The notes: generated by a model from the sequence alone, not told the origin. A stretch of 64,000 nucleotides of DNA from Brevibacterium senegalense (GCF_000285835.1 NZ_HE978600.1:97102-161101), one strand, 5' to 3'; counted from the stretch's first letter, positions 1 through 9,469 are shown. Program-made: numbers and translations.

Positions 1-608
1 GTCGCCCGTCGCGCGTGCGTGGCCCGCTCGCCCAGCACGCGTTCGACAGCGCGGAAGTGCTGGGTCGCGAACAGCTTCTCCAGGATCGACTCCCGCTCCG
101 CCGGATCCGCGTGCAGGAAGGCGGAGAAGTCGCCCTGCGGCAGGACGACGAGCTTCGTGAACTGCGCCGCCGTGAGGCCGATGACCACATCGAGGAACGC
201 CTGCGTCTCCTGGGCCGTCCGTGCGATGCCCGCCCACTGCCCGTCGACCAGCTCCAGCAGCGCGACGGTGTGGTTCTGCGTTGTCATGCCGGTGCCGCGC
301 TTGCGGGGGCGCTGGTACTGGGGCGAGCGCTCGATGCGGAACCGGCGGTCGCCCACGGAGAACTCGAGCTCGACCCGGGTGGGGTCGCCCGGCGCGGTCA
401 GGTGCGAGCGCAGATCCGCCGCCGAGCCCCGGGGCCCCGGCACCGTGTTGAAGAGGGCGAAGCACAGTCCGTCGAGGATCGTCGTCTTCCCGGCTCCTGT
501 CGGACCGGTGATGAGGAAGATCCCGTCACGGGCGACGGCATCGAAGTCGACCGTCTGCCGGTCACGGAACGGTCCGAAGCCCTCGAGGACGAGGCGATGG
601 GGACGCAT
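1..608 (-). CDS. sbcC: SbcC, exonuclease SbcCD ATPase subunit (N-terminal part, cut by window edge)
   Basis: Reading the minus strand from an ATG at 608 gives MRPHRLVLEGFGPFRDRQTV, followed near residue 35 by the Walker A motif GPTGAGKTT and then the conserved stretches DGLCFALF and VVLPQGDFSAFL. These are hallmarks of the SMC-like SbcC/Rad50 ATPase, which works with SbcD to open hairpins and trim double-strand DNA ends. Only about 200 of roughly 1,000 residues are inside the window; the coiled coil and second ATPase half lie beyond position 1. The start codon follows the sbcD stop by 3 bases, so the two genes form an operon. No frame break is seen in the visible part. Confidence 0.93.
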   Translation of the reverse strand, partial: MRPHRLVLEGFGPFRDRQTVDFDAVARDGIFLITGPTGAGKTTILDGLCFALFNTVPGPRGSAADLRSHLTAPGDPTRVELEFSVGDRRFRIERSPQYQRPRKRGTGMTTQNHTVALLELVDGQWAGIARTAQETQAFLDVVIGLTAAQFTKLVVLPQGDFSAFLHADPAERESILEKLFATQHFRAVERVLGERATHARRA

Positions 609-611
609 GCC

Positions 612-1811
612 TCAGCCCACCCCGCCCGCGTCCTGTGTGCGGACGGCGGACAGCGCCGCCGCGAACCGGTGCGCGGCGTGGGCGGGCGGCGGCCCGCCCC
701 GCTGGAGACGATGGAAATCCGCGAAGACGTCCGCATCCGACCGGGCCTCGTCGTCGCCCCGGGAGCCCTCCGCCGAGGCCGCGGCCGGCTGCGCGAGCGA
801 CGTCCAGGTCATGCGGATGAAGCCGGGGAAGGCGGTGCGCAGCCGGTCGACGGCACCGGGCACCCGCTGCGGGTCCGTGAGATCAGCAGCGATGAGGGCG
901 TCCGCCGGCTGCTGCGGTGCCTGCTTCAGCACCTCCTCGAGTGTGCCGGTGAGTGTGCGGACCGGACGGAAATGCGGAACGGGGTGGACGGTGACGGCGG
1001 GCGGGGACGCAGTGCCGTCGACGGAGGGGGTGAACTCGACCTCGAGGACCGACTTGTCCGTGCGGGCCTCGCCGAAGGAGAAGGGGAGGGGCGACCCGCT
1101 GAAGCGCACGCGGTCGGTGATCGCCTGCGGCCGGTGGAGGTGGCCCAGCGCCGCGTAGTCCGCCGCGTCGAAGACGGAGGCCGGGACGACGCCCACGCCG
1201 CCCAGCGACACGTCCCGCTCCGATTCGCTGGAGGCGGCGCCCGCGACGAACGCGTGGGCGAGCACGACGAGCCGGTCGCGGGGGGCGTGCGCGTCCCGGT
1301 GCGCGGTGATGCGGTCCATCGCCGTCGTCAGCACGGCCGCGTGCGTGCGGCGGTCCGCACCCATCCGCTCCCACACGAGGGCCGGCTCCAGGTAGGGGAT
1401 TCCGTGGATCGACACCGCCGGGGAGTCGTCGTCGGGGTCCACGAGCGCGCCGTCGACGTCGAGGCGGACCCCGGCCGTGAGGTCAGACAGGTGCGTGCGC
1501 AGGTGCACGCCCGCCCGGTCGAGGTGGTGGCGGTTGAGGCCCAGGCGGACGAACGAGTCGTGGTTGCCGCTCGAGGCGATGATCCGCACCCCGCGGTCCA
1601 GGATGCCCGTGACCGCGTGCCCCCACAGCCCCAGCGCATCCGGATGGGGGATCGCGCGGTCGTACACGTCGCCCGCGACCACGACCGCGTCGATCGCCCG
1701 CTCCTCCACGAGTGCGTGCAGCCAGTCGAGGAACGCGCGGTGCGCGGCGGTGAGGTCGACGCCGTGCAGACGGCGCCCCAGATGCCAGTCCGAGGTGTGG
1801 AGGATGCGCAT
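612..1811 (-). CDS. sbcD: SbcD, exonuclease SbcCD nuclease subunit
   Basis: This 399-residue protein begins MRILHTSDWHLGRRLHG, with the calcineurin-like phosphoesterase motifs in order: DxH (SDWHLG, residue 7 on), GDxxD (VVVAGDVYD), GNHD (SSGNHDS) and a later LGHLHRPQ. They bind the two metal ions of the Mre11/SbcD nuclease. An in-frame ATG at 1910 exists, but the family starts at MRILHTSD, and a TACTGT hexamer at 1819-1824 (minus strand) sits exactly 7 bases upstream of the chosen ATG, suggesting a leaderless transcript. sbcC follows after 3 bases. Length and motifs are normal for the family. Confidence 0.95.
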   Translation of the reverse strand: MRILHTSDWHLGRRLHGVDLTAAHRAFLDWLHALVEERAIDAVVVAGDVYDRAIPHPDALGLWGHAVTGILDRGVRIIASSGNHDSFVRLGLNRHHLDRAGVHLRTHLSDLTAGVRLDVDGALVDPDDDSPAVSIHGIPYLEPALVWERMGADRRTHAAVLTTAMDRITAHRDAHAPRDRLVVLAHAFVAGAASSESERDVSLGGVGVVPASVFDAADYAALGHLHRPQAITDRVRFSGSPLPFSFGEARTDKSVLEVEFTPSVDGTASPPAVTVHPVPHFRPVRTLTGTLEEVLKQAPQQPADALIAADLTDPQRVPGAVDRLRTAFPGFIRMTWTSLAQPAAASAEGSRGDDEARSDADVFADFHRLQRGGPPPAHAAHRFAAALSAVRTQDAGGVG

Positions 1812-1818
1812 GCCGCTC

Positions 1819-1824
1819 ACAGTA
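1819..1824 (-). promoter_or_regulatory. -10 hexamer TACTGT of sbcD (leaderless type)
   Basis: TACTGT on the minus strand ends 7 bases before the sbcD ATG, so transcription would begin at or next to the start codon. No Shine-Dalgarno is present. A -35 element is not obvious. Confidence 0.5.
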
Positions 1825-1948
1825 GCGAAGGGTGCGGACACGCGCGGAGGGGTCCCGACCCCACCCTCGGGTGTGTCCAGGGCCACTTGTACAGTGGTCC
1901 TGTTCCGCACGACGCGTCGAGAACCGGCGCTGGAAGAATCGAGATCGA

Positions 1949-4900
1949 ATGTTCCGCAAGGTGCTAGTCGCCAACCGTGGCGAGATCGCCGTCCGGGCGT
2001 TCCGCGCAGCCTACGAACTGGGCGCGGAGACCGTCGCCGTGTTCCCTTACGAGGACCGCAACTCAGAGCACCGGCTCAAGGCCGATGAGGCGTACCAGAT
2101 CGGCGAGAAGGGCCACCCGGTCCGCGCCTACCTGGACGTCTCGGAGATCATGCGCGTGGCGAAGGAGTCGGGCGCGGACGCCGTCTACCCCGGTTACGGC
2201 TTCCTTGCGGAGAACCCGGACCTGGCTCGCGCATGCGAGGAGGCGGGCATCGTCTTCGTGGGCCCCCGCGCGGATGTGCTGGAGATGGCCGGCAACAAGG
2301 TGCACGCTCTCGAGGCCGCCCGCCGTGCGGATGTGCCGACGCTGCAGTCGACCGCGCCGTCCGCGGACATCGACGAGCTGCTGGAGCAGGCGAAGGGGAT
2401 CGAGTACCCGCTGTTCGTCAAGGCGGTCGCCGGCGGCGGAGGCCGCGGCATGCGCCGCGTCGACTCCGACGACGCCCTCGTCGAGGCCCTCAAGTCCGCG
2501 ATGCGCGAGGCGGAGGGCGCGTTCGGCGACCCCACCGTCTTCATCGAGCAGGCCGTCCAGCGGCCCCGCCACATCGAGGTCCAGGTGCTGGCCGACGAGC
2601 AGTCGAACGCCGTGCACCTCTTCGAGCGCGACTGCTCGATCCAGCGCCGTCACCAGAAGGTCATCGAGATCGCGCCGGCGCCCAACCTCGACCCGGAGAT
2701 CGCGGCGGCGCTGCACGCGGACGCACTGCGCTTCGCACGCGAGATCGGCTACCAGAACGCCGGCACCGTCGAGTTCCTGCTGGAGACCGCGGGGCCCCGC
2801 GCGGGCAAGCACTCGTTCATCGAGATGAACCCCCGCATCCAGGTCGAGCACACCGTGACGGAGGAGATCACGGACATCGACCTCGTGCAGTCGCAGCTGC
2901 TGGTCGCCGCGGGCCAGTCCCTCGACGAGCTGGGCATCTCGCAGGACATGATCCGCGTCAAGGGCGCCGCCCTCCAGTGCCGCATCACGACGGAGGACCC
3001 GGCGAACGCCTTCCGCCCGGACACCGGCGTCATCACCGCCTACCGCTCCGCCGGCGGCGCCGGTGTGCGTCTGGACGGCGGCACGGCGTACGCGGGGGCG
3101 GAGGTCTCCGCCCACTTCGACTCGATGCTCGTCAAGTGCACGACCCGCGGCCGCACCTTCGAGCAGGCCGTCGACCGCGCACGCCGTGCGCTGGCGGAGT
3201 TCCGCATCCGCGGAGTCGCCTCGAACATCGGCTTCCTGCGCGCCGTGCTGGCGGAGCCGAAGTTCCGCTCCGGCGACGTCGCGACCACCTTCATCGACGA
3301 CCACCCGCACCTGTTGGACGCGCGCGTGGGCGCCGACCGCGGCTCCAAGATCCTCGAGTTCCTGGCCGATGTCACGGTCAACCGCCCGCACGGCGCGGCA
3401 CCCGTCTCGCTGGACCCCGGCGACAAGCTGCCCGCACTCGCCGCGGACGCGCTGTCGCAGGAGGCGCCGGCCGGGTCGCGGCAGCAGCTGCAGGAGCTGG
3501 GCCCGGAGGGCTGGGCGAAGGCCCTGCGCGCGCAGTCCGCACTGGCCGTCACGGATACGACCTTCCGCGATGCGCACCAGTCCCTGCTGGCGACCCGCGT
3601 CCGGACGAAGGACCTCGTGACCCCCGCGGAGTACGTGGCGCGGATGACGCCGCAGCTGCTGAGCATCGAGGCGTGGGGCGGTGCGACGTACGACGTCGCC
3701 CTCCGCTTCCTCGCGGAGGACCCGTGGGAGCGGCTCGCGAAGCTGCGCGAGGCCGTCCCCAACATCAACCTCCAGATGCTGCTGCGCGGGCGCAATACAG
3801 TGGGCTACACCCCGTACCCCACGCAGGTGACGGACGCGTTCGTGGCGGAGGCCGCCCAGCAGGGCGTCGACATCTTCCGCATCTTCGACGCACTCAACGA
3901 CGTCTCCCAGATGCGCCCCGCGATCGACGCGGTCCGCCAGACGGGGACCTCCGTCGCCGAGGTCGCGCTCTGCTACACCTCCGACCTCCTGAACCCGGAC
4001 GAGCAGCTCTACACCCTCGACTACTACCTGCGCCTCGCGGAGCAGATCGTCGAGGCCGGCGCCCACGTCCTGGCCGTCAAGGACATGGCCGGCCTGCTGC
4101 GCCCGGCCGCGGCGACGAAGCTCGTGACCGCGCTGCGGGAGAACTTCGATCTGCCGGTCCACGTCCACACCCACGACACGGCCGGCGGCCAGCTGGCGAC
4201 CCTGCTGGCGGCCTCGGCCGCCGGTGCGGATGCGGTCGACGCGGCCACCGCCGCGATGGCCGGCACGACCAGCCAGCCGTCGCTGTCCGCTCTCGTGGCG
4301 GCACTCGAGCACACGGAGCGCGACACCGGGCTGAGCCTGGCCGCGGTGAGCGACCTCGAGCCGTACTGGGAGGCCGTCCGCAACGTCTACAAGCCGTTCG
4401 AGTCCGGTCTGCCGGGTCCCACGGGCCGCGTCTACCGCCACGAGATCCCGGGCGGACAGCTCTCGAACCTCCGCCAGCAGGCCGTCGCGCTGGGGCTGGG
4501 CGAGAAGTTCGAGGAGATCGAGGCGATGTACGAGGCCGCCGATCGCCTGCTGGGCCACCTCGTGAAGGTCACCCCGTCGTCCAAGGTCGTGGGCGACCTC
4601 GCCCTCCACCTCGTCGCGGTGGGTGCGGACCCGGTCGAGTTCGAGGAGCACCCGGAGCGCTTCGACGTGCCGGATTCCGTCATCGGCTTCCTGAACGGCG
4701 ACCTGGGCGACCCGCCCGGGGGCTGGCCGGAGCCGTTCCGCACCCGCGCGCTGCAGGGACGCACCCACAAGGCGCCGGTGGCGGACCTCGCACCGGAGGA
4801 CGCGCAGCTGCTGGAGGAGGCGGGCCGGACCCGCCAGGAGACCCTCAACCGTCTCCTCTTCCCGCAGCCCACGCAGGAGTTCGACCGCATGCGCGACCAG

Positions 4901-5359
4901 CACGGCGACCTGTCCGTCCTGGAGACCTCGCTGTACCTCTACGGCCTCGAGGAGGGGCACGAGTACAGCGTCGTCATCGACAAGGGCAAGGCCCTGCTGG
5001 TGGGCATCCAGGCGGTGGGGCCGGCGGACGAGCGCGGCATGCGCACGATCATGTGCACGCTCAACGGCCAGCTGCGCCCCATCTCCGTGCGCGACCGCTC
5101 CGTCTCCGTGGACGTCGCGACGGCGGAGAAGGCGGATCCGTCGAACTCCGGCCACGTCGCCAGCCCGTTCGCGGGCGTCGTGACGCTCAAGGTGGGCGAG
5201 GGCGACACGGTCAAGGCGGGCCAGACCGTCGCGACGATCGAGGCGATGAAGATGGAGGCCTCGATCACGACGCACATCGACGGCACCGTGTCGCGCCTGG
5301 CGATCGGCCCGGTCCAGCAGCTCGAGGGCGGCGATCTCGTCGTCGTGATCGATGGCTGA
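1949..5359 (+). CDS. pyc: Pyruvate carboxylase
   Basis: This 1,136-residue protein carboxylates pyruvate to oxaloacetate with bicarbonate, ATP and biotin, feeding the TCA cycle. It begins MFRKVLVANRGEIAVRAFRA, the biotin-carboxylase N terminus; the glycine-rich ATP loop GGGGRGMR and the EMNPRIQVEHTVTE motif follow. The carboxyltransferase domain starts near residue 540 (VTDTTFRDAHQSLLATR) with the metal-binding region HVHTHDTAGG. The C-terminal biotinyl domain carries EAMKMEA, with the lysine near residue 1101. An upstream in-frame ATG at 1832 would add 39 unrelated residues and is rejected. The length is normal for a single-chain enzyme. The stop overlaps the start of def by 8 bases. Confidence 0.97.
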   Translation: MFRKVLVANRGEIAVRAFRAAYELGAETVAVFPYEDRNSEHRLKADEAYQIGEKGHPVRAYLDVSEIMRVAKESGADAVYPGYGFLAENPDLARACEEAGIVFVGPRADVLEMAGNKVHALEAARRADVPTLQSTAPSADIDELLEQAKGIEYPLFVKAVAGGGGRGMRRVDSDDALVEALKSAMREAEGAFGDPTVFIEQAVQRPRHIEVQVLADEQSNAVHLFERDCSIQRRHQKVIEIAPAPNLDPEIAAALHADALRFAREIGYQNAGTVEFLLETAGPRAGKHSFIEMNPRIQVEHTVTEEITDIDLVQSQLLVAAGQSLDELGISQDMIRVKGAALQCRITTEDPANAFRPDTGVITAYRSAGGAGVRLDGGTAYAGAEVSAHFDSMLVKCTTRGRTFEQAVDRARRALAEFRIRGVASNIGFLRAVLAEPKFRSGDVATTFIDDHPHLLDARVGADRGSKILEFLADVTVNRPHGAAPVSLDPGDKLPALAADALSQEAPAGSRQQLQELGPEGWAKALRAQSALAVTDTTFRDAHQSLLATRVRTKDLVTPAEYVARMTPQLLSIEAWGGATYDVALRFLAEDPWERLAKLREAVPNINLQMLLRGRNTVGYTPYPTQVTDAFVAEAAQQGVDIFRIFDALNDVSQMRPAIDAVRQTGTSVAEVALCYTSDLLNPDEQLYTLDYYLRLAEQIVEAGAHVLAVKDMAGLLRPAAATKLVTALRENFDLPVHVHTHDTAGGQLATLLAASAAGADAVDAATAAMAGTTSQPSLSALVAALEHTERDTGLSLAAVSDLEPYWEAVRNVYKPFESGLPGPTGRVYRHEIPGGQLSNLRQQAVALGLGEKFEEIEAMYEAADRLLGHLVKVTPSSKVVGDLALHLVAVGADPVEFEEHPERFDVPDSVIGFLNGDLGDPPGGWPEPFRTRALQGRTHKAPVADLAPEDAQLLEEAGRTRQETLNRLLFPQPTQEFDRMRDQHGDLSVLETSLYLYGLEEGHEYSVVIDKGKALLVGIQAVGPADERGMRTIMCTLNGQLRPISVRDRSVSVDVATAEKADPSNSGHVASPFAGVVTLKVGEGDTVKAGQTVATIEAMKMEASITTHIDGTVSRLAIGPVQQLEGGDLVVVIDG

Positions 5360-5843
5360 TCGTCCCATCCGCCACTACGGGGACCCGGTGCTGCGCACCG
5401 TGTGCGACCCGGTCACCGCCTTCGACGAGGCACTGCGCGTGCTCGTCCGGGACCTCGCGGACACCGCGGCCCCGGACGGGCGCGCGGCGGTCGCCGCCCC
5501 GCAGATCGGGGTGTCCCGCCGGGTGTTCGCCTACCACCTGGACGGCCGGGTGGGCCACGTCGTGAACCCGACGGTCGTGGAGACCGGGGGAGAGCAACGC
5601 GACATCGACGAGGGCTGCCTGTCCGTGCCCGGCCTGTGGTTCCCCACACCCCGCTGGGAGTACGCGGCGGTCGAGGGCTTCGACGCGGACGGCGAACCCG
5701 TCCGCGTCGAGGGGGATGGCGTCTTCGCCCAGATGCTCCAGCACGAGACCGACCACCTGGACGGGATCGTCTACATCGAGACCCTGCCGGGGGAGCGGCG
5801 GCGCGAGGCGCGCAGCGCGATCCGCCGCGCGGACTGGTTCTGA
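5352..5843 (+). CDS. def: Peptide deformylase
   Basis: This 163-residue protein removes the formyl group from nascent N-terminal methionine. The three family motifs are present: a variant of motif 1 (AAVAAPQIG instead of GVGLAAPQIG), EGCLSVPG with the metal-binding cysteine, and QHETDHLDG with the HExxH metal ligands. The ATG lies inside the end of pyc (overlap ATGGCTGA), implying translational coupling. Actinobacterial genomes often carry more than one def, so this may not be the only deformylase of the cell. Its pairing with pyc is not a functional link that I recognise. Confidence 0.93.
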   Translation: MADRPIRHYGDPVLRTVCDPVTAFDEALRVLVRDLADTAAPDGRAAVAAPQIGVSRRVFAYHLDGRVGHVVNPTVVETGGEQRDIDEGCLSVPGLWFPTPRWEYAAVEGFDADGEPVRVEGDGVFAQMLQHETDHLDGIVYIETLPGERRREARSAIRRADWF

Positions 5844-5929
5844 GACCCCCGCACCACCATCACCCGCAACCGACAGCCAACGCACCCGTGTCCGCCACCA
5901 CGGCGGGCCCCGTACAGAAGTGAGGGACT

Positions 5930-6790
5930 ATGACAATCGAACGCGCAGGAGTCGTGGGCTCCGGTCTCATGGGATCGGGCATCGCAGAGGTGCTGGCCCG
6001 TGCCGGCATCGACGTCGTCGTCCGCGACATCAGTGACGACGCGATCGCCGCGGGCCGCGCCCGGATCGAGAAGAGCCTGGGCCGCGGAGTGGAGCGCGGC
6101 AAGCTGAGCGCCGAGGAGCGTGACGCGGCCGTGGCCCGCCTGCACTACACCGTCGACCTGGCGGACTTCGCGGACCGGCAGCTCGTCATCGAGGCGGCGA
6201 GCGAGAACGAGGAGATCAAGAAGTCGATCTTCGCGGAGCTGGACACCGTCGTGACGGATCCGCAGGCGATCCTCGCCTCGAACACGTCCTCGATGCCGAT
6301 CATCCGCTTCGCCCGCTCGACGGGGCGGCCGGAGCGCGTCCTGGGGATCCATTTCTTCAATCCGGCACCGGTGCAGCCCCTCGTCGAGCTGGTGGTCTCC
6401 GAACTCACGGATCCGCAGGTCGTCGAGACGATCGACACGTTCGCGACGGACGTGCTGGGCAAGGTGACGATCCGTGCGCAGGACCGGCCGGGCTTCGTCG
6501 TCAACGCGCTTCTCATCCCGTTCCTCTTCTCCGCGATCCGCATGGTCGAGTCCGGTCAGGCGACGAAGGAGGACGTGGACACGGGCATGGTGAACGGCTG
6601 CGCCCACCCGATGGGACCGATCGCGCTGGCCGACCGCGTGGGCCTCGACACCTGCCTGTTCGTGGGGCAGAGCATCTACGAGGAGACGGGTGATCCGGCC
6701 GCCAAGCCGCCCGTCCTGCTCTCGCGCATGGTCGACGCCGGCCTGCTGGGCACGAAGTCCGGGCGCGGCTTCTACGACTACAGCAGCTGA
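5930..6790 (+). CDS. 3-hydroxyacyl-CoA (3-hydroxybutyryl-CoA) dehydrogenase
   Basis: The 286-residue product starts MTIERAGVVGSGLMGSGIAE, an NAD-binding Rossmann motif (GxGxMGxGIA). It continues with ASNTSSMPI and GIHFFNPAPVQPLVE, which carries the catalytic histidine, and with DRPGFVVNALLIPFL, typical of the C-terminal domain. It oxidises (S)-3-hydroxyacyl-CoA to the 3-keto form in beta-oxidation or butyrate metabolism; FadB2 or Hbd of other actinobacteria are the likely counterparts. A GAGGGA ribosome site stands 3 bases before the ATG. The gene follows def with an 86-base gap and ends before a strong inverted repeat at 6821. Confidence 0.93.
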   Translation: MTIERAGVVGSGLMGSGIAEVLARAGIDVVVRDISDDAIAAGRARIEKSLGRGVERGKLSAEERDAAVARLHYTVDLADFADRQLVIEAASENEEIKKSIFAELDTVVTDPQAILASNTSSMPIIRFARSTGRPERVLGIHFFNPAPVQPLVELVVSELTDPQVVETIDTFATDVLGKVTIRAQDRPGFVVNALLIPFLFSAIRMVESGQATKEDVDTGMVNGCAHPMGPIALADRVGLDTCLFVGQSIYEETGDPAAKPPVLLSRMVDAGLLGTKSGRGFYDYSS

Positions 6791-6820
6791 GCCGGAGTCG
6801 TCCCCGACGACGGCGTTGAA

Positions 6821-6862
6821 CGGAGGAGGGCCGGAACCCGCACGGGTTCCGGCCCTCCTCCG
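6821..6862. terminator. Bidirectional terminator hairpin
   Basis: A perfect 19-base inverted repeat (arms beginning CGGAGGAGGGCC) encloses a GCAC loop between the convergent fadB2-like and aminotransferase genes. There is no T-tract on either side. Confidence 0.8.
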
Positions 6863-6879
6863 ATGTCCGACGCGTGCGG

Positions 6880-8160
6880 TCAGGCGCGGGCGCCGTCGGC
6901 CGCCTCGTACGAGGCGACGCGCACGCAGGCGGCCACGACCTCGGCGGCCTGGACGACCTCCTCGAGCGGCGGCATCGACGGCGCGATCCGGATGATCGCG
7001 TCATCGGGGTCGATCCCGTGGGGGTGGGTGGCGCCGGCCGGCGTCAGCTTGACCCCGGCCTCGGCGGCCAGCTTCACGACGTGCGAGGCCGTGCCCGGCG
7101 GGACGGCCAGCGTCACGAAGTAGCCGCCGGACGGGCGGGTCCAGGCGGCCAGGTCGTCGGGGCCCAGCTCGCGGGTGAAGACCTCGTCGACTGCGTCGAA
7201 CTTGGGTGCCAGGAGCTCTGCGTGCTTCCGCATGTGCTGCCGGACGCCGTCCGGCGAACCGAAGAAGCGGGCGTGGCGCAGGTGGTTGATCTTGTCCGGA
7301 CCGATCGAACCTGCGCCGGCGTGGCCGGCGAACCAGTCGATCATCGCCGCGGAGCCGCCCACGAATGCGACGCCCGCACCCGCGAACGTGATCTTCGAGG
7401 TCGAGGCGAACACGAGCGGTCGGTCCGGATGGCCGGCCTGCGCGGCGAGGTCCAGAACGTCGATCGGCTCCGGGTGGGGCTCGCGCAGGTGGTGGAGGGC
7501 GTACGCGTTGTCCCAGAGGACGGTGAAGTCCGGCGCGGCCGTCTGCAGCTCCAGGAGCGCGCGGGCGCGCTCGACGCTCAGGCTCAAGCCTGTGGGGTTC
7601 GAGTGGACGGGGACGACCCAGATGCCCTTGATCGAGGCGTCCGTTCGTGTGAGCTCCGCGATCTGGGCGAGATCCGGACCCTCGCCGTCCATGCCCACCG
7701 GGATGAGCTCGAAGCCCAGGGACGCGGCCAGCTGGAAGTGGCGGTCGTAGCCGGGGACCGGGCACAGCATGCGGACGGGCTCGCGCACCCACGGTCCGTC
7801 GGAGCCCGGACGGCCGTGCAGCAGCATGAAGCTGAGGGCGTCGCGCATGAGGGTGAGTGACGACGTGCCCTGTGCCAGCAGCTGCGCCGCGGGCACGCCC
7901 AGGAGGGGTGCGAAGATCTCGCGGATCTCCGGCAGCCCGGCGAGACCGCCGTAGTTCCGGGTGTCGGTCCCGTCCGCGGCGCGCACGTCCCCGGGGGTCA
8001 CGGCGGTCAGCAGCGGATCGGCCAGGTCCAGCTGGGCGGCAGACGGCTTCCCGCGCGTGATGTCCAGGTCGAGGCCGCCGGCGGCGAACGACTCGTAGTC
8101 GGACCGCGCCGCGGCGAGGCGGTCGGCGATCTCCTGCGGAGCGAGCGAACTGAGCGACAT
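6880..8160 (-). CDS. PLP-dependent aminotransferase, class I/II fold (aspartate aminotransferase-like)
   Basis: The 426-residue protein starts MSLSSLAPQEIADRLAAARS and contains ITRGKPSAAQLDLADPLL, NYGGLAGLPEIREIFAPLLG, VPVHSNPTG, WDNAYALHHL and the PLP-lysine region FASTSKITFAGAGVAF. This pattern fits the aminotransferase subfamily (PF12897) common in actinobacteria and annotated as aspartate aminotransferase; I infer the substrate only from family naming. An ATG 34 codons upstream (8262) is rejected because the chosen start has a GGAAG ribosome site. A TAGGAT hexamer at 8207-8212 gives a leader of about 40 bases. It is divergent from the Ldh2-type gene. Confidence 0.88.
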   Translation of the reverse strand: MSLSSLAPQEIADRLAAARSDYESFAAGGLDLDITRGKPSAAQLDLADPLLTAVTPGDVRAADGTDTRNYGGLAGLPEIREIFAPLLGVPAAQLLAQGTSSLTLMRDALSFMLLHGRPGSDGPWVREPVRMLCPVPGYDRHFQLAASLGFELIPVGMDGEGPDLAQIAELTRTDASIKGIWVVPVHSNPTGLSLSVERARALLELQTAAPDFTVLWDNAYALHHLREPHPEPIDVLDLAAQAGHPDRPLVFASTSKITFAGAGVAFVGGSAAMIDWFAGHAGAGSIGPDKINHLRHARFFGSPDGVRQHMRKHAELLAPKFDAVDEVFTRELGPDDLAAWTRPSGGYFVTLAVPPGTASHVVKLAAEAGVKLTPAGATHPHGIDPDDAIIRIAPSMPPLEEVVQAAEVVAACVRVASYEAADGARA

Positions 8161-8206
8161 GATGCGTCTTCCGTCCTGGGGGAGTGCGGTGAGCCGGAAC
8201 ACGACA

Positions 8207-8278
8207 ATCCTAGTCTGCGAGGCTCCGGTCCTGCAGTGCGGGCACCGCCGCAGTGCCCGCACGGCCTGTGTGTAGGGT
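8207..8278. promoter_or_regulatory. Divergent promoters of aminotransferase and Ldh2-type genes
   Basis: Minus-strand TAGGAT (8207-8212) serves the aminotransferase with a short leader. Plus-strand TAGGGT (8273-8278) lies 7 bases before the Ldh2-type ATG, the leaderless arrangement. Confidence 0.5.
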
Positions 8279-8285
8279 CACGACC

Positions 8286-9371
8286 ATGAGACGCTTCCAG
8301 CCTGATTCCGTCCGCGCCCAGATCGACGAGACGCTCCGCGGCCTGGGCGCCGACGAGCGCACCCGCACCGTCTGCGCGGACGTCATGTACGACACCGACC
8401 TCATGGGGGTCGATTCGCACGGGATCTCGATGCTCCCGTACTACGCCTCGGAGATCGCGAAGGGGCACCTGGACCCCACCGCAGTGCCGGAGGTCGCGCA
8501 CTCCTTCGGTGCGGTCGTGCGGGTGGACGGGAAGCGGGGTTTCGGGCACACGGGCGCCCACCTGGCCATGACGGAGGCGATCGCCGCCGCCGGCAACTTC
8601 GGCGTGGGTGTGGGCGTCGTGAACCGGACGAACCACTACGGGGCGGCCGGGTACTACGCGCGGATGGCCGCGGATGCGGGACTCATGGGCATCTCGCTGT
8701 GCTCGACCGCGAACGCCCTGCAGGTCCCGCACCGTTCGAAGCACGCGCTCATGGGCACGAACCCCATCGCGTTCGCCGCTCCGGTGCCGGGGGAGGATCC
8801 CGTGCTCGTCGACATGGCGACGACGACCGTGCCGCTCAACAAGGTGAAGGTGTACGGGCTCAAGGGCGAGGACCTGCCCGCGGAGTGGGCGGTCGACGAC
8901 GCCGGTGCGCCGCTGCACGACGCGCAGGAGATCTATCGACGCCTGGAGTACGGCAAGGACGGGGGAGTGGGCCTGCTGCCGCTGGGCGGTCAGGACTTCT
9001 TCACCGGCGGCCACAAGGGCTCCGCACTCGCGACGATGGTGCAGATCCTGTCCGCCGCGCTGCCGGGTGCGGGCCAGCCGGGCAACGTCGACGGCTACCA
9101 GGACATCGGCTACTTCTTCCTCGCGATCGATCCTGCGGCATTCGGCGCTCCCGGGGACGCGGGGGAGTACGTCCGCGAGTTGCGTGAGACGATCCGCGGT
9201 CTGGAGCCCCTGGATCCGGACGAGCCCGTCCAGGCGACCGGCGACCGGGATTTCCTCACACGTGCGGAGAGGCTGGAGCAGGGCGTGCCGCTGGCGGACG
9301 CCCTCGTCGAGCAGCTGCGCGGCCTCAGCGAGGAATGGGGCAGCGGCTTCGTGCTCGTCGAGCAGCGGTGA
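8286..9371 (+). CDS. Malate/L-lactate dehydrogenase-type (Ldh2 family) NAD(P)-dependent oxidoreductase
   Basis: The 361-residue protein carries the Ldh2/YlbC family pattern: LMGVDSHGISMLPYY with the conserved histidine, RVDGKRGFGHTGAHLAM, VVNRTNHYGAAGYYAR, ALMGTNPIAFAAP, DMATT and GGHKGSALATMVQ. The family reduces or oxidises 2-hydroxy and 2-keto acids (malate, lactate, ureidoglycolate, sulfolactate), so the substrate is not determined here. The start at 8286 is preferred to an ATG at 8253 because TAGGGT stands 7 bases before it and the family begins near this point. The adjacent divergent aminotransferase could supply or use a keto acid, but that is inference. Confidence 0.87.
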   Translation: MRRFQPDSVRAQIDETLRGLGADERTRTVCADVMYDTDLMGVDSHGISMLPYYASEIAKGHLDPTAVPEVAHSFGAVVRVDGKRGFGHTGAHLAMTEAIAAAGNFGVGVGVVNRTNHYGAAGYYARMAADAGLMGISLCSTANALQVPHRSKHALMGTNPIAFAAPVPGEDPVLVDMATTTVPLNKVKVYGLKGEDLPAEWAVDDAGAPLHDAQEIYRRLEYGKDGGVGLLPLGGQDFFTGGHKGSALATMVQILSAALPGAGQPGNVDGYQDIGYFFLAIDPAAFGAPGDAGEYVRELRETIRGLEPLDPDEPVQATGDRDFLTRAERLEQGVPLADALVEQLRGLSEEWGSGFVLVEQR

Positions 9372-9469
9372 GCGGGCAGCCGCCTGCAGCCGGGGCGGGG
9401 GACGCGGACTGGGCGGGGACGGGCCAGCGGGCAGTGCGCCCCCGCACGGGCCGGCGCCGGGAGCAGGAC

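Noticed and set aside
1883..1897. Near-palindrome CCACTTGTACAGTGG before pyc as an operator
   Set aside because: The symmetry is broken by one base and no regulator gene is adjacent; TACAGT inside it may just be a promoter hexamer.
15..1967. Open frame of 650 codons on the plus strand opposite sbcC/sbcD
   Set aside because: Both minus-strand genes have full motif sets; this frame has none.
2063..5368. Open frame of 1,101 codons on the minus strand opposite pyc
   Set aside because: It mirrors the third-position GC bias of pyc, has Leu/Arg/Val/Asp-rich low-information sequence and no recognisable domain.
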